Assembly (NCBI RefSeq): GCF_014695585.1
Contig: NZ_JACJON010000068.1
Span: forward strand, 310,001 to 374,000
Length of the DNA stretch: 64,000 bases
Direction: 5' to 3'
DNA from: Microcoleus sp. FACHB-831
GTDB lineage: Bacteria; Cyanobacteriota; Cyanobacteriia; Cyanobacteriales; FACHB-T130
Shown here piece after piece: positions 7,757-16,948 of this stretch (its first letter is position 1; each line of letters opens with the position of its first letter). The notes under the pieces are model-generated. The model made no database searches and was not told where the DNA came from. It saw only the letters and a list, made by a program, of their open reading frames with translations. The translations under genes were made by a program, and so were the position numbers.

Positions 7757-9331
7757 CTAATCGCTGCTGGCTTTATCCACAGGATCGAATTCTTTGATGA
7801 AATCAACGACTATACCTACAGGAGGTAAGGGTGATTCTGGTGCTTTAGGTGAAATGTTTGCAGGCCCAGCAAGTAAATTAGCTTGATTCATCAACCTCTT
7901 GCCAAAAGAGGCATGATGATATACATTCAAGCTTTGATCGTTGGAATTTGTTAATACTGTTTGAGTGGGAGATTGAAAGAAATTTGCTGTTTCTTTCAGT
8001 CCAGGAATAAGCTTCTTTAGGTCAAGAGTGCCAGCCAGAGTAATTGTTTGATTCAGCGCCGCTGTTAATTGCTTGATCCGCTTTGGATCTTTAAGACCCA
8101 ATTCTTCTATACTTTGCGATTGTAGAGTATGTACCAGACCGATGATATTTCGGTGCGTGGCAAGGGCATCGCTAAAAGGAAGAATAGCCACGTAAGCAAT
8201 TGTAAACAATTGATCGTTGCTGCCAATCGGAAAGGTAATAACAGTTCTTCTAACGCCTACTTCGATACTTGGTGGGTGGGTGATTGGTGGATATTGTTTG
8301 GCAATCTCATGATAAGTGGCAATTAAAGCCAAATTAGCCTCTAGATCCAACGGCGCGTCAACGAGAATCTTGACAGTGGGTAGCGAACCATTAAAAAACT
8401 TACGGGAGTCTTCGGTACTGAGGCGATAAATCTGGCTGCGATCGCCATCCGGACTCAGGTCAATCCACTCGCAGGTCATGCCTTCGGTTTTCAAACCAAA
8501 CCGCGACACTGCATAAAGTTTGGCACCCGTCAAAACCGCGCCAGTCAAATCAGCGCCAATCCAATCGGCCTTAATCAATCGCGCCTGTGTAAGATCGGCG
8601 TGAACCAAACTCGCATTAAGTAAATTAGCGTTGCTTAAGTCTGCTCCTATTAAATTAGCTCCACTTAATTTCGCCTCGCTTAAGTCTGCCCAGCGCAAAT
8701 TTGCCCCGCTCAAGTCCGCCCAACGCAAATTTGCCCCGCTCAAGTCTGCACCGCTAAGATTGGCACGACTGAGATTTGCTTGCCTGAGTTCGCATTCTCT
8801 AAGGTTGGCACCAGTTAAATCTGTTCTGCTGAGATCTGTACCATTTAAATTAGCTTGCTCTAAATTTGCCCCAGTCAGGAATGCTCCCCGCAGGTTAGCT
8901 TCATTCAAGCTAGCGCGGCTGAGATTGGCTTGCCGGAGGGTAGCCTCTCTCAAATCAGAACCGCTAAGGTTAGCGCCCTTAAGATTAGCACCGCTCAGTT
9001 CGGCACGAATTAGCTCTGCACGAATTAGTGCTGCCTGAACAAGTTGTGCTTTCCCCATATCCGCCCGAATTAAGTTGGCGACATTTAAGTTGGCTCCATT
9101 TAAGATGGCTTTGGTGAGATTGGAGCCACTGAGTCTGGCGACATTAAGTTTCGCGCCAGTCAAATTAGCTCCACTCAAATTGACACCGCTGAGGTTAGCC
9201 ACACTTAAGTTAGCTCCACTCAAATTGATGCCACTTAGGTTGACGCCACTCAAGTTAGCCTCGCTGAGTTCGACGGCGGCAAAGTTTCTGGCTCCAAGTG
9301 CATATTTTGATAAGAGTTCCTCGACGTTCAT
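7757..9331 (-). CDS. Pentapeptide-repeat protein with conserved C-terminal domain
   Basis: A protein of about 524 residues. After a short helix (MNVEELLSKYALGARNF), residues about 20-265 are near-continuous A(N/D)LxX pentapeptide repeats, which fold as a right-handed quadrilateral beta-helix. The remaining 250 or so residues are a non-repetitive domain beginning around WIDLSPDGDRSQIYRLS and including a helical segment SLNVYHHASFGKRLMNQ. This architecture recurs in cyanobacteria but I know no function for it. The start at 9331 has GGGAG eight bases upstream, better than the upstream ATG at 9352. Apparent long frames on the opposite strand are by-products of the repeat. Confidence 0.85.
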   Translation of the reverse strand: MNVEELLSKYALGARNFAAVELSEANLSGVNLSGINLSGANLSVANLSGVNLSGANLTGAKLNVARLSGSNLTKAILNGANLNVANLIRADMGKAQLVQAALIRAELIRAELSGANLKGANLSGSDLREATLRQANLSRASLNEANLRGAFLTGANLEQANLNGTDLSRTDLTGANLRECELRQANLSRANLSGADLSGANLRWADLSGANLRWADLSEAKLSGANLIGADLSNANLLNASLVHADLTQARLIKADWIGADLTGAVLTGAKLYAVSRFGLKTEGMTCEWIDLSPDGDRSQIYRLSTEDSRKFFNGSLPTVKILVDAPLDLEANLALIATYHEIAKQYPPITHPPSIEVGVRRTVITFPIGSNDQLFTIAYVAILPFSDALATHRNIIGLVHTLQSQSIEELGLKDPKRIKQLTAALNQTITLAGTLDLKKLIPGLKETANFFQSPTQTVLTNSNDQSLNVYHHASFGKRLMNQANLLAGPANISPKAPESPLPPVGIVVDFIKEFDPVDKASSD

Positions 9332-10005
9332 TTGAAGCTCCCTGGCAAGCATTCTAATTTTATGGTGGGGGCGAGGGCGATTAAGCCAAACCTAATGTGT
9401 TATTGGTCGTACACGGGGAAGCAAGAGCCTGCGACTAAAAACAGCTCCCCCGCCCGCTGCATAATGTATGAAAGAGGCTCTTAGCTTCCCAAGTGCGGTT
9501 TCGGGGGACATTTAGACATATAAGCAATAATCTAACGTGCCGCACCGTAAATGTTAGGGAAGAGTTTAAGTGGAGTGGGTCTAGGAGGAAGGATGAACGA
9601 TGAGTGCGATCGCATCCGGTTGATTAGTCTAGCGCTGTTAGGCCAAGTGGCGCATATGCGGTCGAGGAGCGTTGCTATCAGAATAAAATTGAGTAGTAGG
9701 CAGTAGGTGGTAAGCAAACAGTTGGTAGATTTTACCAGCTAGCCATTACTCATTAGCCACTTCCCATTCCTAATTGCAATCTTCCGATGTCCCCCCATCT
9801 CATGAAAAATAACCTCTTAAGCAACAAACTATAAATAATGAACTTGGATATAAAAAATTATTAATGCTGGTTCAGCATTGGTAATCAAGCCTCGCTGCGC
9901 CTAATTAGCAATAAAATCTGGCTGTATGCTATAGGCAGACTTGGCAGGTTACTGTTGAGCCGAGCAACTGCGACAAGCGAAACCAAAGGTGGGAAATTTA
10001 AAACT
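9332..10005. other. Gene-free stretch between divergent genes
   Basis: No supported gene is present. It holds a long imperfect inverted repeat (9416-9490, listed separately), low-complexity heptamer-like sequence around 9690-9775 (GTAGGCAGTAGGTGG and similar), and presumably the promoters of the pentapeptide gene and of the prephenate dehydrogenase gene. Confidence 0.6.
9416..9490. repeat. Long imperfect inverted repeat, possible structured RNA
   Basis: GGGAAGCAAGAGCCT (9416-9430) pairs with AGGCTCTTAGCTTCCC (9475-9490) with a single bulged base, enclosing a loop that contains a smaller CAGC...GCTG stem. It lies about 85 bases upstream of the pentapeptide gene start on that gene's leader side, so a structured 5' leader or an independent small RNA are both possible. 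It is not followed by a T-run. Confidence 0.5.
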
Positions 10006-10854
10006 ATGAATATAGGTATTGTAGGGTTGGGACTGATTGGCGGTTCGCTAGGATTGGACTTGCGATCGCAGGGCTACCAAGTCTTAGGAGTCAGCCGTAG
10101 AGAGGATACTTGTCATATGGCGATTGAGACTGGCGTCGTAGATGATGCCAGTTCTGAGCTGAAGCTTCTAGCTGTTGCTGATGTGGTATTTATTTGCACC
10201 CCAATTGCCGCGATCGCTCCCACAATCAAGCAATTAATTCCTCATCTTTCTCCTGACGCCATCATAACCGATGTGGGATCGGTTAAAACGCCGATTGTGG
10301 AGTCTGTTGCCCCTTTATGGCATAACTTTGTCGGGGGACACCCAATGTCTGGTACTGCCGAAAGTGGATTATCAGCCGCCCAACGTAACTTGTTTGCTGG
10401 CAATCCTTACGTGCTGACACCGATAGAGACAACGCCGTTAAAAGCAGTCGAACAGGTTGAGCAAATCGCGCGATCGCTACAAGCAAAAATTTATCATTGC
10501 CGCCCCCTCGACCACGATCGCGCCGTCTCTTTGATTTCGCATCTGCCAGTTATGGTCAGCGCTGGGTTAATTGCTGCCTGCACGAGTGAGGGAGATCCCG
10601 CCGTGCTAGAGTTAGCGCAAAACCTCGCTAGTTCAGGCTTTAGGGATACCAGTCGCGTTGGAGGTGGTAATCCAGAGCTGGGCGTGATGATGGCGCGGTA
10701 CAATCGCCAAGAACTGCTGCGATCGCTTCACAGATATCGCTATCAACTCGATGAACTGATTGCCCAAATTGAGCAAGAAGATTGGAATGCCCTAGAACAA
10801 CAGTTGCAAAATAACCGCGAAGCGCGATCGCACTTCTCTAGTTGTAAAGGGTGA
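10006..10854 (+). CDS. tyrA: Prephenate/arogenate dehydrogenase
   Basis: A protein of about 282 residues that oxidatively decarboxylates prephenate or arogenate in tyrosine synthesis. The N-terminal Rossmann motif is MNIGIVGLGLIGGSLGLDL (GxGxxG), followed by the family signatures TDVGSVKTPIVE, FVGGHPMSGTAESG and RPLDHDRAVSLISHLPVMVS. The helical C-terminal dimerisation half runs to the end. The start at 10006 matches the usual beginning of the Rossmann fold; the upstream extension (from 9955) is charged and unlike the family. Cyanobacterial enzymes commonly prefer arogenate and NADP, but that preference cannot be read here. Confidence 0.9.
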   Translation: MNIGIVGLGLIGGSLGLDLRSQGYQVLGVSRREDTCHMAIETGVVDDASSELKLLAVADVVFICTPIAAIAPTIKQLIPHLSPDAIITDVGSVKTPIVESVAPLWHNFVGGHPMSGTAESGLSAAQRNLFAGNPYVLTPIETTPLKAVEQVEQIARSLQAKIYHCRPLDHDRAVSLISHLPVMVSAGLIAACTSEGDPAVLELAQNLASSGFRDTSRVGGGNPELGVMMARYNRQELLRSLHRYRYQLDELIAQIEQEDWNALEQQLQNNREARSHFSSCKG

Positions 10855-11533
10855 TTTGCAGGTGCCAATAAATTTGAAGTGAATAGTTATAAACTATTAA
10901 TTCCAAACATATAATTTAACAAAAACACCTTCGTTTGTAGCATATAAATTCGCAAAAAAGCGAAATTATTGGAATTATTTAAAATTAAGAATAACGTAAC
11001 ATCCATTACAGCAAATAGGTAGGCAATAAAAGCTTTATAAACAGCGTTTACTATTAAAGCGTTTATTTTGATTTATAAAAGTTGTTATTTTTATACTAAT
11101 TGCGTTTAACTATTTTAGAAAAAAAATAACCTCTGTGTCCAAAAGGGCAATATCGGTCAGGAATTATAGAGGGGCATCGAAAAAGAAATCCAGCTCTTTT
11201 TCCTACGTTAAACAGGCGCTGAGAGTGAGGCAGGGGCGACGAATATAGAAATAAGGTTGGTAAGATGACTCAAAAACCTAAATTTTATAGTACATTTTAT
11301 TAAAAGAAGGCGGCTAATTTAAATAGCAAACACCAGCAAGAAAGTCGGCAGATAGTATGCCAAAGGGACGATTTAATTTCCTCTGGAGGAGAAGACGGGA
11401 GATGTTCACTCCTCTGCGACAACCCTGCAACACAGGCGTCATATCTGGCGTCTAGATTAGATAAAGAGATGTCCAAGCCAGTTTTAAACCCTCATAGCGT
11501 TTGGTTATAACTTCTTTACTAAAGGTGTTCCAA
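10855..11533. other. 679-bp AT-rich gene-free stretch
   Basis: No supported gene, tRNA or clear terminator is seen. It is strongly AT-rich from 10855 to about 11150 and then mixed. It presumably carries the promoter and leader of the downstream protease gene. Confidence 0.6.
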
Positions 11534-12760
11534 ATGGAAAATCAACAGCGCGACAAAGACAATACCTTAAAAACTTCCAAGCAAGGTTTTTCGTGGCAAA
11601 AACCAGCCACCTATCTATCCCTCCTCTTCCTGGGGGCAGGTGCTAACTTTGCAGGTGGCTATATAGCGTCACAACAGCAAGTAACCGCGCAGACGCCTGT
11701 TAATCAGCCATCTGTTCAATCCAAACTGCCGATAACGGCAGAAACCAGTTTTGTCACCGCTGTGGTTGATAATGTGGGGCCAGCGGTCGTGCGGATTAAC
11801 TCGTCGCGAACCGTAAAAACCGAGATCCCAGATGCGTTTAATGACCCCTCCTTCCGCCGCTTCTTTGGTTCGGAAATGCCCCAGATGCCAGAAAATCGAG
11901 TGGAACGGGGTAGCGGTTCCGGCTTCATTATCAACGCCAGCGGTCAAATTATCACAAATGCCCATGTAGTCGATGGCGCGGATACAGTAACCGTAGTGCT
12001 GAAAGATGGTCGCAGCTTTCAGGGTAAAGTGATGGGAACCGATCCGGTTACGGATGTTGCTGTCGTCAAAATTGAGGCTAGCAATCTACCAGTTGTTGCT
12101 ATAGGAAATTCGGATCAAATTAAGCCGGGAGAATGGGCGATCGCTATCGGCAACCCTTTAGGGCTTGATAATACAGTAACAGCCGGAATCATTAGCGCAA
12201 CAGGTCGTTCTAGCAATCAAGTTGGCGTCCCTGATAAGCGAGTCCAGTTTATTCAAACTGATGCTGCGATTAATCCCGGTAACTCTGGCGGGCCGCTGCT
12301 AAATCAACGCGGCGAAGTGATTGGTGTCAATACAGCCATCATTCGAGGCGCACAAGGATTAGGCTTTTCTATTCCCATCAATACTGCCCAACGCATTGCC
12401 ACTCAGCTAATAAGTAAAGGCAAGGTGGATCATGCTTTCTTAGGGATTCAGATGGTGACGCTGACGCCCGATCTGAGAAAAGAACTCAACAGCGATCCTA
12501 ATCTCGGTGTGAGTGTCAATGAAGATCGAGGTGTATTAATCGTCAAAGTCGTAAGAGATTCCCCAGCAGCTAGAGCAGGGGTACGTGCGGGCGACGTTAT
12601 CCAAAAAATTAACGGTCAAACTGTCCCCGACAATAACACGGTTCAACAGATGGTAGAAAAGAGCCAGGTGGGCAGCGAACTACAGATGGAATTGCGCCGC
12701 AACGGGCAGACTATTAACTTAGCAGTGCGTCCGGGTGTTTTTCCTACTGAAGTGCGTTAG
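11534..12760 (+). CDS. HtrA/Deg-family serine protease
   Basis: A protein of about 408 residues. An N-terminal hydrophobic segment (about residues 20-42) acts as a signal or anchor, then a trypsin-like domain carries the full catalytic triad: His in ITNAHVVDGAD, Asp in DPVTDVAVVKIE and Ser in GNSGGPLL. One C-terminal PDZ domain follows (GVLIVKVVRDSPAARAGVRAGD). Cyanobacteria usually have three paralogues (HtrA, HhoA, HhoB) acting in the periplasm or thylakoid lumen in protein quality control; I cannot say which this is. The ATG at 11534 has AAAGG eight bases upstream, favouring it over the 11501 start. A strong terminator follows. Confidence 0.92.
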   Translation: MENQQRDKDNTLKTSKQGFSWQKPATYLSLLFLGAGANFAGGYIASQQQVTAQTPVNQPSVQSKLPITAETSFVTAVVDNVGPAVVRINSSRTVKTEIPDAFNDPSFRRFFGSEMPQMPENRVERGSGSGFIINASGQIITNAHVVDGADTVTVVLKDGRSFQGKVMGTDPVTDVAVVKIEASNLPVVAIGNSDQIKPGEWAIAIGNPLGLDNTVTAGIISATGRSSNQVGVPDKRVQFIQTDAAINPGNSGGPLLNQRGEVIGVNTAIIRGAQGLGFSIPINTAQRIATQLISKGKVDHAFLGIQMVTLTPDLRKELNSDPNLGVSVNEDRGVLIVKVVRDSPAARAGVRAGDVIQKINGQTVPDNNTVQQMVEKSQVGSELQMELRRNGQTINLAVRPGVFPTEVR

Positions 12761-12775
12761 TTCAGTAGTTAGTTC

Positions 12776-12802
12776 AGAAGGGTGGGCGCTGCCCACCCTT
12801 CT
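12776..12802 (+). terminator. Intrinsic terminator of the HtrA-family gene
   Basis: A perfect 12-bp stem, AGAAGGGTGGGC / GCCCACCCTTCT, with a three-base GCT loop, runs into TTTAGTTTT. It begins 15 bases after the protease stop codon. Its core GGGTGGGC/GCCCACCC recurs in the hairpin at 36740-36778. Confidence 0.85.
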
Positions 12803-12878
12803 TTAGTTTTGGGGTAATTGCAGGGGAATCAATAGTTTTAATCCCAGGAAATATGAAATTTAATTGGTCAACTGACAC

Positions 12879-12968
12879 TTATTTGTCAGGGAATAGGTAG
12901 GCGATCGCGCTAACCCCAAACACCATCAGCAGCATAACCAAAAACAGCCCAAAAAAACTAGAAAGCAT
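12879..12968 (-). CDS. Possible 29-residue single-span membrane peptide
   Basis: An ATG-initiated frame encodes MLSSFFGLFLVMLLMVFGVS followed by AIAYLFPDK, one continuous hydrophobic segment with a short charged tail. Size and pattern resemble small thylakoid subunits (PetN, PetL, Psb and Psa small proteins), but it does not match any I recall. No Shine-Dalgarno sequence is visible, which lowers confidence. It lies alone between the HtrA-family gene and the sensor kinase gene. Confidence 0.3.
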   Translation of the reverse strand: MLSSFFGLFLVMLLMVFGVSAIAYLFPDK

Positions 12969-13136
12969 GATGACAACAAAAACTATATGCAGCTGTGTTT
13001 AGAGTAATTGCTGTTTATGACACCGATGTGACTAGCCTGTGGCAATGTTGAGTTTTGTTGGGCAGCGATACCTGCCCCGGCTGCGGCAAAACTATACTGG
13101 CCAATACGAAAATTTTTGTTATTTGGAAAACATAAT

Positions 13137-14228
13137 TTAAGCTAAAGGAAGGTAAAAACGAAAAGTGCTGCCCTTACCTAGCTGACTTTCCACCTCAATT
13201 TTACCGCCTTGCAGTTCAACTAATCGACGCGAGATTGCTAACCCGATTCCAGTTCCTCCAGAATTGCGCGATCGCGATTTATCAGCTCTAAAAAACCGCT
13301 CAAATACATGGGGCAAATCCTCCGGTGCAATTCCCCCACCCGTGTCAGCGACAGCAATCCACAATCTATTAGCTTCGCTCCAAACTCGCACGATAATTGA
13401 ACCATTTGCCGTATATCGCACCGCATTCCCCAGCAGATTCACAATAACCTGCTCTACCCGATCGATATCGGCTAATACTAAAGGCAACTGTGGCGGACAA
13501 TCTAATCTTATAACAGGGCCATCTTCGAGCAACTGATCGGCAAATTTTTCCACCAAGGATTCTAACAAAGGTCGTAAATTTGCTGGCTGGAGATTAATGG
13601 GCAAATATCCAGCTTCAGCCTTAGAAAGTTCTTGCAAATCGTTGACTAATCGCTCTAGCCGCTTTGTTTCTTTCGTCAATTGCTGATAAATTTCTGGAGA
13701 CGGATCGATACTTCCATCTGCCATTTCTTCTAAGTAACCGCGAACTATAGTTAAAGGCGTCCGCAGTTCGTGGGTGAGGTCGCTAATTAATTCTCTGCGC
13801 CGCTGTTCTACGCCTTCGAGACTAGCAGCCATGCGGTTGAAACTATTTGCCAGCCGATTGATTTCTGGAATTTCACTCGCAGGTAGTCGCTCATCTAGTT
13901 TACCAGCCGCCAATCTACGGGTACTGCGTTCCATCTGGGTCAAGGGCTGCATAATCCGCTTAGACACCCAGTAACTCAATAGGGTTGCTGTTGTTCCACC
14001 GACGACGACAGACCAGAAAGTGCTGCGATTCCAGGCTGTTTCAAACCCGCGAACTAGGTAGGTGCGGGCATAGAGGATTCTGAAGCCAGTTCCTTCTAGT
14101 TGTTCGAGGTGCTGTACAAAAAAGCGGGGGGAATAGACTTTGCTAATGATGGCAAAGCTGCCTACTCCCACGATCATGACGAGTAAGTGGGAAAAAAACA
14201 ACCGCGATCGCAAGCCTACCTTAGTCAC
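13137..14228 (-). CDS. Membrane sensor histidine kinase (HAMP-HisKA-HATPase)
   Basis: A 363-residue orthodox sensor kinase. Membrane segments lie at about residues 8-30 and 70-88 and enclose a short extracytoplasmic loop. A HAMP domain (about 88-140) follows, then the phospho-acceptor H-box ISDLTHELRTPLTIVRGY (His at about 153). ATP-binding boxes are N (VEQVIVNLLGNAVRYT), G1 (VADTGGGIAPEDL), F (HVFERFFRAD) and G2 (GGTGIGLAISRR). The layout is BaeS/ResE-like. No response regulator gene is adjacent, so the partner and signal are unknown. The start codon appears to be GTG. Confidence 0.9.
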   Translation of the reverse strand: MTKVGLRSRLFFSHLLVMIVGVGSFAIISKVYSPRFFVQHLEQLEGTGFRILYARTYLVRGFETAWNRSTFWSVVVGGTTATLLSYWVSKRIMQPLTQMERSTRRLAAGKLDERLPASEIPEINRLANSFNRMAASLEGVEQRRRELISDLTHELRTPLTIVRGYLEEMADGSIDPSPEIYQQLTKETKRLERLVNDLQELSKAEAGYLPINLQPANLRPLLESLVEKFADQLLEDGPVIRLDCPPQLPLVLADIDRVEQVIVNLLGNAVRYTANGSIIVRVWSEANRLWIAVADTGGGIAPEDLPHVFERFFRADKSRSRNSGGTGIGLAISRRLVELQGGKIEVESQLGKGSTFRFYLPLA

Positions 14229-14341
14229 CTAAATCCCAACTCCTTATGCCCAGCTAACGGGGATATTTTTTTGTTATGAACTCAACGAATATAACGAATA
14301 ACCCCTTTTAGCTTTATCACATATTAGCTTTTATAACTTGG

Positions 14342-15085
14342 CTATATGTCTTTTATTACATCTACCCAAAACCAATGATTGCTAAACTTCTTAGATTCTA
14401 AGATAGACACATATGTAATATTATCAACTCCAATAAGCTCGTGCATGGCTACTTCTTCAGATTCATCTATGTTATAAATAAAAGCTGTATACCCTCTTCC
14501 TATCGTGCTGGTAGTGAAAATAAACATTTTAGATTCGCCAGAACTATCAGTTATTAATCCAACTGAGCCATCATTATCAAAGCCTTGGGAAAGATGGCTA
14601 TAGTGGGCTGGCAATTTTATTCTAAGTAAAGTTGAATGATTAGGATTATAGTCTAATTTTGTTACTCCCTTAACTTCCCAGAGTTCGCGATTTGAAATTA
14701 CTGCTTGGCGGTCTTTCAGATTGAAATAAAAATCAGGTAGCACAATAAGTTCATGAGGAGACACAAGAATTATCAGGGTAAACAAATTTATAACCAAAAG
14801 CGGCATTGCTTTGGCTAGATTGCGGTGATGCTTGTCTAACAAACTTATAGATGACACAATAACAGCTAGTGAAGTTAAACCTATAAAACCTATTGCGATA
14901 ATAAAAAATAATGAATATGTACCATTTTTTGCGTGGAAATATAAAACAATTGTGATTGAAGCAAGAAATCCATGCATTCCAAACCAATACGAAAACAATA
15001 TCCTCATCGCTATGGCTGCAAAATATATGCTCATTAGCAATTTAAATACCCGGGATTCGTCCTTGCTTGAATTTACATTGATCAT
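14342..15085 (-). CDS. Tandem membrane-protein paralogue 1 (most divergent)
   Basis: A 247-residue protein with three or four hydrophobic segments in the N-terminal half (roughly residues 15-35, 55-80 and 95-112). A soluble C-terminal half then starts at LPDFYFNLKDRQA. It shares with its three upstream neighbours the motif NLKDRQA, a YSHLSQGF core, and the C-terminal KFSNHWFWVDVIKD. It is the most divergent of the four and lies last in the array. I recognise no domain and the function is unknown. Confidence 0.75.
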   Translation of the reverse strand: MINVNSSKDESRVFKLLMSIYFAAIAMRILFSYWFGMHGFLASITIVLYFHAKNGTYSLFFIIAIGFIGLTSLAVIVSSISLLDKHHRNLAKAMPLLVINLFTLIILVSPHELIVLPDFYFNLKDRQAVISNRELWEVKGVTKLDYNPNHSTLLRIKLPAHYSHLSQGFDNDGSVGLITDSSGESKMFIFTTSTIGRGYTAFIYNIDESEEVAMHELIGVDNITYVSILESKKFSNHWFWVDVIKDI

Positions 15086-15175
15086 AATTTAATGCCTTTC
15101 AGATAAACTAGGAAAACATCAAAATGCACCGAGAAGCTATTGTAGTTTTATCCCGGAACAGCTTTTATAATTTAG

Positions 15176-15970
15176 CTACATAGGAGATTTTATTACCTCT
15201 ACCCAAAACCAATGATTTGTAAGTTTTTTTGTTTCTAGTATCCACACATATGTAATATCGGCCAATGTCTCAAGCTGCCATTCCGGTATTCTATCAACAG
15301 TGTCTGTTCTATAAATAAAAGCGCTAAACTTCTTTCCTTCAATATCAATATAATTAGTAAAAATAATTATTTTCGCATTTTCCGATCCATCAGAATATAT
15401 TGGCTCATCAAGATTTATAAGAATTCCTCCGTTAATATTAAATCCTTGGGAGAGATGACTGTACTGGGGTGGTAATTCTATTTCTACATATGGGACATAT
15501 CCCATTCTTATTCCACTTACTTTATTGTCTCGTGAATATTTTGTTAGCACCAATTCCACAGCTGCTTGGCGGTCTTTTAAATTTAAAAAGAAATCAGGTA
15601 GGACAATAAAATCGTTAGGAGACAAAATAATCCACAGAGTTAATAGATTTATAGCTAATATCGGGATAGCTTTTGATAAATGTCGGCGATGCTTATTTAA
15701 AAAATATAGAGATGACCAAATAACAGCTAAAGAAGTAAAGAAGAAGAAAGCTAGAATTATACTAGGTAATAATAAACCAGTATTTTTTATTAAATTTTGT
15801 GAATTGATATTGATTATGAAATATAGTATTAACCGCCAAGTTAACCCAAGCAATCCCGATCTTACACCAAGACAGAATAATAGTACTCTAAGTACTATGG
15901 CTACAAAATATATTCTCAGTAATAACTTGAATAATCTTGCTTTCTCTTTGGTTTGATTTGCGTTACTCAT
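15176..15970 (-). CDS. Tandem membrane-protein paralogue 2
   Basis: A 264-residue protein opening MSNANQTKEKARLFKLLLRI, with N-terminal membrane segments, HRRHLSKAIPILAINLLTL as a further span, then the soluble half: LPDFFLNLKDRQAAVE, ELPPQYSHLSQGFNINGG and KKLTNHWFWVEVIKSPM. It is very close to paralogues 3 and 4 over its full length. The short spacers between copies are also similar, so whole gene-plus-spacer units were duplicated. The low GC content differs from the flanking genes. Confidence 0.8.
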   Translation of the reverse strand: MSNANQTKEKARLFKLLLRIYFVAIVLRVLLFCLGVRSGLLGLTWRLILYFIININSQNLIKNTGLLLPSIILAFFFFTSLAVIWSSLYFLNKHRRHLSKAIPILAINLLTLWIILSPNDFIVLPDFFLNLKDRQAAVELVLTKYSRDNKVSGIRMGYVPYVEIELPPQYSHLSQGFNINGGILINLDEPIYSDGSENAKIIIFTNYIDIEGKKFSAFIYRTDTVDRIPEWQLETLADITYVWILETKKLTNHWFWVEVIKSPM

Positions 15971-16060
15971 AATTTTATGCCCTTCTGATAAACTAGGAAA
16001 ACATCGATATGCACCGATAACCTATTGTAGGTTTATCCAAAAATAGTTTTTATAATTTTG

Positions 16061-16858
16061 CTACCAAGGAGATTTTACTACCTCTACCCAAAACCAATGA
16101 TTTGTAAGTTTTTTTGTTTCTAGTATCCATACATATGCAATATCCGCCAATGTCTGAAGCTGCCATTCCGGTATTTTATCAACAGTGTCTGTTCTATAAA
16201 TAAAAGCGCTAAACTTCTTTCCTTTAATATCAATATAATTAGTAAAAATAATTGCTTTCGCATTTTCCGACCCATCAAGACTTATTGGCGTATTTCTCGG
16301 GTTATCAAGATTTATAAGAATTGCTCCCTTAATATTAAATCCTTGGGAGAGATGCCTGTACTGGGGTGGTAATTCTATTTCTACATATGGTACATATCCC
16401 ATTCCTCTTCCACTTACTTCATTGTCTCGTGCATAATTGGTTAGCAGCAATTCCACAGCTGCTTGGCGGTCTTTTAGATTTAAAAAGAAATCAGGTAGGA
16501 CAATAAAATCGTTAATAGACAGGATAATTCCTAGAGTTAATAAATTTATAGCTAATATCGGAATAGCTTTTGATAAATGTCGGCGATGCTTATTTAAAAA
16601 ATATAGAGATGACCAAATACTAGCTATACAAGTAAAGAAGAAGAAAGCTAAAATTACACTAGGGAATAATAAAACAAGAGTTTTTATGTAGTCTGGATTT
16701 AGTAATAAATATACTTTCAACCGCTCGGTTAACCCAAGCAATCCCGATCTTATACCAAGATAGAATAAGAATACTCTGAGTACTATGGCTACAAAATATA
16801 TTCTCAGTAATAACTTGAATAATCTGGCTTTTTCTTTGGTTTGATTTACCTTGCTCAT
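16061..16858 (-). CDS. Tandem membrane-protein paralogue 3
   Basis: A 265-residue protein opening MSKVNQTKEKARLFKLLLRI, with the same layout as paralogue 2: several N-terminal membrane spans, the HRRHLSKAIPILAINLLTL span, NLKDRQAAVE, ELPPQYRHLSQGFNI and a C-terminal KKLTNHWFWVEVVKSPW. Relative to paralogue 2 it has a few extra residues in the soluble half (RNTPISLDGSENAK region), so the copies differ by small in-frame insertions rather than frameshifts, as expected for functional divergence. The function is unknown. Confidence 0.8.
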   Translation of the reverse strand: MSKVNQTKEKARLFKLLLRIYFVAIVLRVFLFYLGIRSGLLGLTERLKVYLLLNPDYIKTLVLLFPSVILAFFFFTCIASIWSSLYFLNKHRRHLSKAIPILAINLLTLGIILSINDFIVLPDFFLNLKDRQAAVELLLTNYARDNEVSGRGMGYVPYVEIELPPQYRHLSQGFNIKGAILINLDNPRNTPISLDGSENAKAIIFTNYIDIKGKKFSAFIYRTDTVDKIPEWQLQTLADIAYVWILETKKLTNHWFWVEVVKSPW

Positions 16859-16948
16859 AATTTGATACCTTTCATATAAACTAGGAAACCATCAAAATGC
16901 ACCGATAAATTATTGTAGGTTTATCGCAGACCAGCTTTTATAATTTAG

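Noticed and set aside
8631-9335. Two long open frames on the plus strand opposite the pentapeptide-repeat gene
   Set aside because: Their Leu/Ala/Lys/Ser-rich repetitive translations are the mirror of the A(N/D)LxX codons on the minus strand, and they have no ribosome binding site.
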